Shown: one piece after another, positions 56,975 through 64,000 of the stretch
How positions within the stretch are numbered: the first letter of the stretch is position 1
Layout of the letters: every line of letters starts with the position of its first letter
DNA from: Leptasterias polaris
Lineage: Eukaryota; Echinodermata; Asteroidea; Forcipulatida; Asteriidae
Assembly: GCA_037783415.1 (NCBI GenBank)
Contig: JAZGTN010000058.1
Span: 7,104,001-7,168,000 of the forward strand
Length of the DNA: 64,000 nt
Reading direction: 5' to 3'
Program-made: the position numbers and the translations under genes
Notes under the pieces: model-generated
What the model saw: the letters and a program-made list of their open reading frames with translations, nothing else
The model's database searches: none
Told to the model about the DNA's origin: nothing

Positions 56975-59140
56975 CTAACTGTCTTGCTGCCCGCACTGTT
57001 TACAAAACTTCCTGGACAGACTGTCGGCATTTACATGTTTTCTGCCCGGTCTGTGCACAATGATCATATCGTACTCCGATATAACTTGAAGCCACCTTGC
57101 AAGCTGACCTTCGGGGTCTTTGAAACTCAGCAACCAACGAAGTGCTGAGTGGTCCGTCCTAATCGTCACCTTCTGACCATACAGATATTGCCGGAAGTAC
57201 TTCAGGTATACTACAACAGCCAAAAGCTCCTGGCGGGTCACACAGTAGTTCTTCTCGGCCTTACTGAGCTTCCGACTAGCGTAGGCGACCACCTTTTCAA
57301 CACCATTACACGTCTGTGATAACACCGCCCCTATCCCCTCCGAGCTAGCATCCGTGTCTAAGACATAATCGCCACCAGGCACTGGATATGACAATACAGG
57401 CGTTGTTTGTAACTGTTCTTTAAGCTGCAAGAACGCCTCTTGACAAGCATCGGCCCATGCAAATTCTTTTGATTTTGCTGTCAAAGCATGCAGGGGGCTA
57501 GCAATCTCGGCAAAACCTTGAATAAACCTTCGATAGTACGATCCCAACCCAAGAAATCTTCTCACTTCCTTAACACACTTTGGAACTGGCCATTCTGCTA
57601 TTGCCCTGACCTTTGCCGGATCGGTAGCTATCCCTTCAGATGAGACGACGTGTCCTAAATATGTCACTGACCTTCGGAAAGGTGACATTTACTTGGCTTC
57701 AATTTAAGCCCAGCTTGCCTCAGCCTTGCGAAGACTAGACGGAGGCGCTCTACCTCCTCACTAACTGTCCGTCCGAAAACGATAACATCGTCAAGGTACA
57801 CTAAAAGAATGTCCCACTGGAGGCCCGACATCACCCTATCCATCAGGCGTTCAAAAGTTGCCGGGGCGTTGGCCAACCCAAAAGGCATCACCTTCCACTT
57901 ATATAATCCGTTCCTTACAACAAACGTGGACTTCTGCTGAGCGTCCTCATCTAAGGACACCTGCCAGTAACCTGATGCTAGGTCAAGGGTTGAAAACCAC
58001 TGTGCACCATGAAGAGCATCCAGAGTCTCGTCTATTCGAGGGACAGGATATGCGTCTTTGATCGTGACTGCGTTCAGACCCCCTGTAATCGACACACAGC
58101 CGTCTAGTTCCGTCCTTTTTCTTAACCAAGACCACGTTTGCTGCCCAAGGACTATCTGAATTTTCAATGAAACCTTTGTCTTTCAGACCCTCAACCTGAC
58201 GTATGATCTCCTGTTGGTTACAGAATGGATGTTTCCTAGGCCTTTCCTTTACAGGTTTGGCATCACCAGTGTTGATAGAATGTTTCACTATGTCGGTGCG
58301 ACCGATATCATCGTCGCCTCCTGAAAATACATCTTGATAATCAACCAAACACCTTAACACCTCTGTGTGGTACTCCGCACCCAAATTGTGTTTACTTCTT
58401 TCGAATAAGTCATGTAGGTAATCAGGAAGATTTATTTTATCCTCCTTTGAGTCACAGGTATTACTCTGGTTCTCTACCTCAACCGGGAGGACCTTTCCAA
58501 CAGTCGTACCCGCACGAAGGACTCTCTTCTCTTTGCAGGGGTTCAAAACCCTTACAGGTACCACCTCTGTTGGTACCTCAATTAAGGATCTCGCAAGAAC
58601 CAAACCCCTTTGCGCAAGTTCTCCGCCCCTGTTAATTGGTTCCAGCATCATTGGACCGGTTAGCCCTTCGTGCCGATTTACAGAACCAACCACCATGGCT
58701 TCACACCCAGCGGGTATAACTGTTGTCTCTGAAACAACAACCCGGCGTACAAAAGTTTCACCCGATCTACTCTGGCACTTGACCCGTTCTCCGTTCAAGT
58801 TCAACACCGTATTCCGAAAGTCCAGACTGCCACCAGTCGGCAATAACCAATTCATCCCTAACATCGCGGGAATAGACATATCAGTAAAAATTACATTCAC
58901 TGGATGTGTTGTTTTGCCAATCTTACGTTCAACCCATGCTGTACCAAATGTCTTCAATGGGGTGCCGTCAACTTGATGAACTCCGACATCACACCTTGAC
59001 AAGACCGGCCTTTGTTCCAATGGAATCTGATTATATATATCGATGCTTATCAAAGTGTCAGTGGAGCCGGTGTCGATGAGGAGTCTGAATTTGGTGGACC
59101 TCACAACCCCCTCGACATACAAACCCTGCTTAGCAGTCAC
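56975..59140 (-). pseudogene. Ty3 protease-reverse transcriptase-RNase H, two frameshifts
   Basis: 59140-57983 holds an aspartic protease (LLIDTGSTDTLI, Asp about residue 23; later AMLGMNWLL) and the RT start (ANVVLVKKKDGTRRLCVDYR). At the C-run 58079-58083 the frame shifts and 58167-57664 continues (AYPVPRIDETLDAL, MPFGLANAPATF, VYLDDVIVFG). Near 57676-57682 it shifts again into 57688-56975, with the thumb (VTYLGHVVSSEGI) and RNase H (YVLDTDASSEGIGAVL, YASRKLSKAEKNY, RTDHSALRWL, NADSLSR). RT and RNase H catalytic acids are intact. Both shifts sit in homopolymers, so they may be mutations or sequencing errors. Protease is in the -1 frame relative to gag, as in many Ty3 elements. Confidence 0.85.
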
Positions 59141-59163
59141 CTCATTAATTCCGTCTCCGATTT

Positions 59164-60680
59164 CTAATCTCTCCTCACTACTCCTTGATAAATCGATCCC
59201 AATGGGCCCTTTTCGCCTTCCAGCCTTTCCGTGGACCCCTCGGAAGACTGGTTGCCGTTTCCCTGAGGATTACCGTGCAAACGTCGGGGTTCCTTACACT
59301 CGTATTTAAAGTGCCCCTGTTGTCCACAGTTGTAACACCTCAATGTCGACTTTGGCCACCTCTTCTGAAGTGGGGCCCCCTCTGACCCCTCAGGCACCTC
59401 ACTTGCTGCCTGTCTCTGCCCCGGTCTGTTTGTCATCAATTTCACCACTCTATCGAGCTGCTGAGCCATCCCATCAACACTCTTAGACTGTTGGTTGATT
59501 GCTCGCTCAACGAACTGCAATCTTTCCTCAGTCTCCCTGTCCACCCCCCGGACAAACCTAGAAGGCCTTTCCAACCCACGGTGAGCTTCGATTTTCTCGA
59601 AATTTTCCGTTTCTAGTGCAGCCTGCACTGCATCTGACAAATTCTTTGGTCGAGCTCTGAATATACCCTCCCTTATTGATTGATTTGCAACCGCATCTAC
59701 AAAATGGTTCCTTTCGAGACGCTCCCTTGGCTCTTCTGGAATCTCGGGGTAAGCTTTCACGGCGAGTTCGTGCACAGCCTGACCCAATTCCTGGAGAGTT
59801 TCCTTGGGCTTTTGACGCCTATGCCGAAGCTCAACCAGAAAGTTTTCGGCTTGTTGCCCCGGACCAAACCGTCGGGACAACAACTCTACCAGCTCATTGT
59901 AACTGTGCCGGCGGCCCTTTTTAACACTGTCTCCAAGAATGCGTACTGCATCCCCTTGGAGGCCAGCGGCCAAGTACTCAGCGGACTGTGTCTCATCCCA
60001 CCTATTTACCAATCTGCATCTCTCGAAATTACCAAAATACTCATTCCAGGGAATTTTACCATTATAGCGATCGGGTGTAATATTAACACGACGAGGGGTC
60101 GAGTTCACCCGCTCTTTCATCATCTCTTCCCCGATCACCTTTGAATCCCTTTTTAACTTCCATGGCCCAGCCGGTTCAGTATTTACAGGTACGCTATCAA
60201 CCCCCTCAAATGAACGTGTCGCAAAACTCAACAGTTCACTATGCTTCTCTGTTTCGATGCAGGTACCTCATCAATGTTGACAAAAGGATTCGTGCAGTTG
60301 AGATCCGTCTCACCTCCCTCCGCCACCTTTGAGGTGGCCGGAGTAGACACACTACCACCCCTCTGAGGTGTAGTCCAATCTAGTAGGCTGAACTTCTCAT
60401 CCTTAACCCCCGGACTGGCCCCAGCCCTGTTCATTTCCTTGAGGGACGGGGACACATCTAGTGAGGTGTACCCGGTCTCCTCTTTCACCTCAGACAAACC
60501 CCTGCTAGAAATCCTGAAGTCAATTTCTTCGTCAACCTTAACTAGTTTTTGTGCATTGTCCCGTTTCCACATGGACTCAAGTTCGGCAATGCGCCTTGCT
60601 TGTTGCAATTTTTCCCACTTCAACAACTGCACTTCCATCCTCGACTTACTGAGGTCCTCACTGGATGGAACTCCGGACAT
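59164..60680 (-). CDS. Ty3 gag polyprotein, probably with a frameshift near 60250
   Basis: ORF 60680-60228 is a charged, coiled-coil-like N-terminus (VQLLKWEKLQQARRIAELES). A second frame, open from about 60268 and running to 59164, carries the capsid-type region (RYNGKIPWNEYFGNFERC, LLSRRFGPGQQAENFLVEL) and a CCHC zinc knuckle (CYNCGQQGHFKYEC). The second frame begins with TTG rather than ATG, so the two were probably one ORF before an indel. Gag forms the particle and packages RNA. It overlaps protease in a -1 relation at the 3' end. Confidence 0.8.
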
Positions 60681-60782
60681 TTTTACACACCCTATCGACA
60701 GAAAATTTAATGCGATTGTAGTTTACAACTGAATGTACACTCTCACAGTGTCCTTCTAAATTTTAGGACCTCTGCTCAACAA

Positions 60783-61034
60783 TTAAAGCTGTGTTTCGTA
60801 CTCGTTTCGTTCAACAGAAAAGTCTCTTGTAAACCAACGAGCACTCCTTCTTTGTTGTTTGATCATACGCCAAATGCATACAATCAAACAGATCAATTGC
60901 AATGCAACGGCGATCAATAACCCGAATAAAAAGAATAAGAGAAAATAAGGCCACATCAATCCGACCAACGTACTTACACAGCCACTCTGGGAGGCACAAT
61001 GGGTGGAATGGACGGACGAGTTGTTCTCCGTCAA
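60783..61034 (-). CDS. small membrane-protein ORF upstream of Ty3 gag
   Basis: An 83-residue frame with a short polar N-terminus (MTENNSSVHSTHCASQSGCV), a long hydrophobic stretch of about 30 residues (MWPYFLLFFLFGLL then IAVALQLICLIVCIW) and a basic cytosolic-type end (RMIKQQRRSARW). This reads as a single-pass membrane protein. It sits between the primer-binding site and gag, where Ty3 elements normally have only leader sequence. An overlapping frame (61128-60811) also has a hydrophobic N-terminus (FLALFVALIAFLAF). Function unknown. Confidence 0.45.
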   Translation of the reverse strand: MTENNSSVHSTHCASQSGCVSTLVGLMWPYFLLFFLFGLLIAVALQLICLIVCIWRMIKQQRRSARWFTRDFSVERNEYETQL

Positions 61035-61370
61035 CTTCGGATAGTTTTATCTCCAAATAATTTTTAAATGCCAGAAAAGCAATGAGTGCAACGAATAATG
61101 CCAAAAAGGTAGACGTACAACCACCCATTCATTTCCCAATACCACTACCACGTGTATGCTTCTTGACACACTATCAATCCTAGAAAGGGTCAAGCTGTGG
61201 TTCTTTGCGACACTACGCAGGAACCTCAATTCCACAAAAAGTACAAAAAGTAATCATTGAGGTTGCCACTGAAATTACCAATAGCACGATGATGAGCCAA
61301 AACATTGACAAAGTATATACTTGAGACGTATGAAATACTGGGGAAACCAATTAAATAATAACCATTCTAG

Positions 61371-61389
61371 AATCCCACTTCTGACACCA
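61371..61389 (-). promoter_or_regulatory. primer-binding site, tRNA-Leu type
   Basis: On the minus strand TGGTGTCAGAAGTGGGATT complements the 3' end of animal tRNA-Leu (CCA plus acceptor and T-arm), as I remember that tRNA. It lies 3 nt after TGTGTCACA, which should be the end of the 5' LTR. Confidence 0.75.
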
Positions 61390-61391
61390 TT

Positions 61392-62300
61392 TTGTGACAC
61401 ATCCACCCTCGGGAGGGCTGATGCTCGGACGGATTTATGTTGGAGAAAGTCCCTGAGCGGCTAGGAACAGATCCGTTGGGAAGGAAATTTACCGTCCCCA
61501 AGAATGATTATAAATAAAAGGTCCCCTTGCCCCAATAAAAGTTAAACAGACACCAAGAAATAACTAGAAACAAACCACTTTCATTTATAACATAACTGAT
61601 AAGATAATCACAAGAGTAATGCAATTTAATCATCAATTTCGCACCCGTTATGACTCATGCGTCAGTCTTCTATAACTCCAAACCACGCCAGCACCTCAAA
61701 ACCATGCAGGCACCTCAAAACCATGCAGGCACCTCACTTGAGTGAGGCCGTGCAAAAATAACAACTCTATTTTTGTTTGTGACAATGTTCAGTACGAACC
61801 AACGGGCCCAATACTATTATATAGATTTACTTCAAACCCGGTGGTCAAATATAATTATTAAGGACTCACCACTCCACTGGCTCGGTGACGTTGCGATCGC
61901 CTAGGGTAGTGAGCTTGGAACGATAAATAATAATGCACAGCTCTCACACCTCGACCTTCCTCTCCATACAAAACACACACAACCACCGACCCGTGCGTTG
62001 CTCAACAACTATATAAGCAGCCCTTTTAGCTGGCGCCCGCCTGTGGTACCGCTACAAAACAAACGCTTGGGACCAGCAGGAAAGACGGGACCGATCCACT
62101 TAGAAACAAAAGGGGGGTTATGCTGTTGCGTCACAATATCAGCAATCTTTGACAGGGTGTGAATTATCTGACCGCTCTGTTGGTGGCTTTTGTGTTGTTT
62201 CCAGACAGAGAATGCCATTACACGTGGTTTCGAAGGGGGTAACTGTGGGGCATTGTGCGGGAACCTATAACAGAAGGGACAATTGGGTCCCGGTTAGGTG
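61392..62300 (-). other. probable 5' LTR region of the Ty3 element
   Basis: The inner end is set by the primer-binding site (LTR end at about 61394). A minus-strand TATA-like GCTTATATAGTTG at about 62008-62018 could be the promoter. A 19-bp tandem (CCATGCAGGCACCTCAAAA) lies at 61690-61738. The outer end is not defined because the partner LTR was not found. Confidence 0.45.
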
Positions 62301-62432
62301 AAGGTCCCCAGTTCGAGAGTGTTTACAAAACTAATGAGCTGTTGCCAACAAATTAAAGAACAAACAAAATAATGTATTGACTTGTTTGCCATGGATCCGG
62401 GGGGGGTGGGGGGGTAAACAGGGAACTAGTTT

Positions 62433-62996
62433 GAGATCATTGCATTAACTTTTAAAAGTATACGTTGAAATGACGTTACCCAACTGACATTGGATCAAAA
62501 TTGATTTAAGGTTGTTATTATCGCAACGCAATAACAACCTTTATCCAACATTGTTCATACGTAAAAATCATTACGTGGAAAAAACGTTCCCAGAATGACG
62601 TTGGATCAACATTGATTTTAGGTTATTATTATCGCGACGCAATAACAACCTTTATCCAACATTGCACATACATCAAAAACGTTACCAGAATGACGTTGGG
62701 TCAACATTGATTTTAGGTTGTTATTATCGCGACACAATAACAACCTTTATCCAACATTGCATCAACGTTAATTAGTATACGTTGATACTACGTTGCCAAA
62801 TTGACGTTGGATCAACATTGTTTTTTTGTTGTGACGTTATTTCAACACTTTTCCAACGTTTACACAACGTCAAACTACAACTTAAAACAAACATCGCAAA
62901 TGTGACATTGAAATAACGTTGTTTTATGGTATTTCAACGTTGTGACGCCATATCAACCAAAATTCAACGTTGAAATAACGTTGTGTGCCCACTGGG
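62433..62996. mobile_element. CAACGTTG element, third copy (3' part)
   Basis: Starts inside an array unit (CATTGCATTAACTTTTAAAA), has about three 111-bp units, and ends with the complete 3' terminus TTGTGTGCCCACTGGG. The 5' part is missing. It differs from the first copy by small deletions and base changes. Confidence 0.85.
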
Positions 62997-64000
62997 TAAC
63001 AAGTTTGTTCATACTTCTGCGCCTGTGAAAGTTCTTCACTTGCAGATCGCTTAGGAGGCAGTTTTTGGGGCTTTAACCCCATCGAGAAATTTCCACATAC
63101 CTTCTTTTTACACAACGTTTGCTGCCAGAGAAAAATGAAATCAGTTTTGACAATAATTATATCAACAACGTTGTCGGAAACAAGACCTTACTTTTAATCC
63201 ATGCAACACAGTGGTGTTGAAAGCATATACAACCTAGACGTCATCAATACGATTTCAACACTATAGTTCGTTGGTAAGATATTAGTCTTTTAAGTAACTA
63301 CATCCAATGTGTTGCACACGCGACAGCGTGACATGTTCAGTGGTAAACAAACGAAGCGCTTTACTGTTGAAGTGTACTGCCGGGCACCAATACAAGCATC
63401 ACGCATGCATCGCATGGACTGGAGTGTGCCCAGCCTCGTCCCCATATGGTTTACTTTATTTCCAACCATGAGCGGTCAACCTGGTACTGCACGACACACC
63501 CTGAGGACGAGGTTGGAGTGTGCCGTTTCTCGTCTCCCCGCCTCCCGGGGCGCCTAAACCTATGGTTTGAGCTCGAGCTCAGTGTAACCATGGTGCAACC
63601 ACGTGAACCGCCATTTTGATTTCGGAAAAGTCCGGCGATATTTTAATTTTTTTAAGAACAAAATTGTTTTATTCTGAAGGCTACACAACACATTTTTTGC
63701 CAAACGAAAAATTATATTTTAGCGATTTACAAAATAAAAAAATCAACACGTGAAAGATCAATGCTATTTATTTGTTTTTATCTTGCGATAATCCACGGAT
63801 TCAGAACGAGGTTGGCGCAATTTCAAACTTTTATCCAATTGAAATCAGACAAACCATCACTGTCTCTGAACTTTTTTTTTTAAATATGCATTTTAATTAA
63901 CTTTTTTTTAAAAATATGCATTTTAATTTGGATTGAGGACAATCCAATACAAGAACCAAAGAAGAAAGTTTATGAATATCGTACCGGGGATCGTGTGAAT
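62997..64000. other. no gene confirmed
   Basis: A minus-strand coding-like stretch (63115-63001; KPQKLPPKRSASEELSQAQK) directly abuts the third CAACGTTG element. 63430-63540 has GGAGTGTGCC as a direct repeat and CCTCGTCC/GGACGAGG as an inverted pair. 63878-63930 holds a duplicated AAATATGCATTTTAATT. Confidence 0.35.

Larger units (their letters stand above)
54652..61391 (-). mobile_element. Ty3/Gypsy LTR retrotransposon with extra ORFs
   Basis: Minus-strand order from right to left: primer-binding site (61389-61371), small membrane ORF (61034-60783), gag (60680-59164), protease and RT/RNase H (59140-56975), integrase (56953-55532), a pol tail (55559-55308) and a C2H2 zinc-finger ORF (55272-54652). 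RT before integrase is the Ty3/Gypsy order. Two frameshifts in RT, both at homopolymers, and a lost integrase catalytic residue mean this copy is not autonomous. The 5' LTR should lie to the right of 61392. The 3' LTR was not found, so the left limit is provisional. Confidence 0.9.

Noticed and set aside
63570..63640. Minus-strand promoter with an AAAATGGCGG (YY1-like) motif and CACGTG
   Set aside because: Suggestive, but no gene could be anchored downstream of it.

Overview
This is eukaryotic (animal) DNA. Genes are split into short exons with GT-AG introns, AT-rich intergenic sequence makes up most of the window, and the mobile elements are metazoan types: Ngaro/DIRS, Ty3, Penelope-like, LINE, a tRNA-derived SINE, MITEs and fold-backs. 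No bacterial operon, ribosome binding site or CRISPR array was seen. Several repeats (the TTAAAGGCACTG MITE, the CCCAGTGGGCA element) resemble repeats I remember from echinoderms, so a sea-star-like marine deuterostome is my best guess. That placement rests on memory, not on a search.

Layout. 0-2 kb: the 3' exons of a tyrosine-recombinase-like gene. 2-9 kb: dispersed 103-bp inverted repeats, a long degenerate AT-rich tandem array, a LINE 3' end and a tRNA-headed SINE. 10.7-15.7 kb: a plus-strand eight-exon BEN-domain gene with a GC-AG intron and one probable A-homopolymer error. 15.8-30.3 kb: repeat-dominated. It holds palindrome-core arrays (ACCATTGGT, CAACGTTG, CCTATTGG and AACGTTTT types), a dead Penelope-like element, a perfect 11-bp array with nuclear-receptor DR5 spacing, and a ~70-bp tandem array. 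30.6-35.3 kb: a minus-strand Ngaro-like element (gag, RT/RNase H, tyrosine recombinase, SGNH hydrolase) with a premature stop and a frameshift.

36-50 kb: a fold-back element, two short minus-strand exons, a second Penelope fragment interrupted by a second CAACGTTG element, and inverted arrays of CCAAT-box units. Within these is a small non-histone reading frame followed 21 nt later by what looks like a complete replication-dependent histone mRNA 3' end. I consider this the most interesting signal. 50-51.7 kb: three short plus-strand exons of an unrecognised gene. 54.6-61.4 kb: a minus-strand Ty3/Gypsy element primed by tRNA-Leu. It has gag, protease, RT/RNase H and integrase, an unusual membrane ORF before gag, and a C2H2 zinc-finger ORF after integrase behind a splice acceptor. 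It is decayed: two homopolymer frameshifts in RT and the integrase catalytic glutamate changed to lysine. 62.4-63.0 kb: a third, partial CAACGTTG element.

The mobile elements are independent of one another, and much of the architecture is nested insertion. The only host genes I can support are the recombinase-like gene, the BEN gene, and the two short-exon genes near 37.4 kb and 50-51.7 kb. The histone-ended ORF at 42.3 kb may be a fifth.
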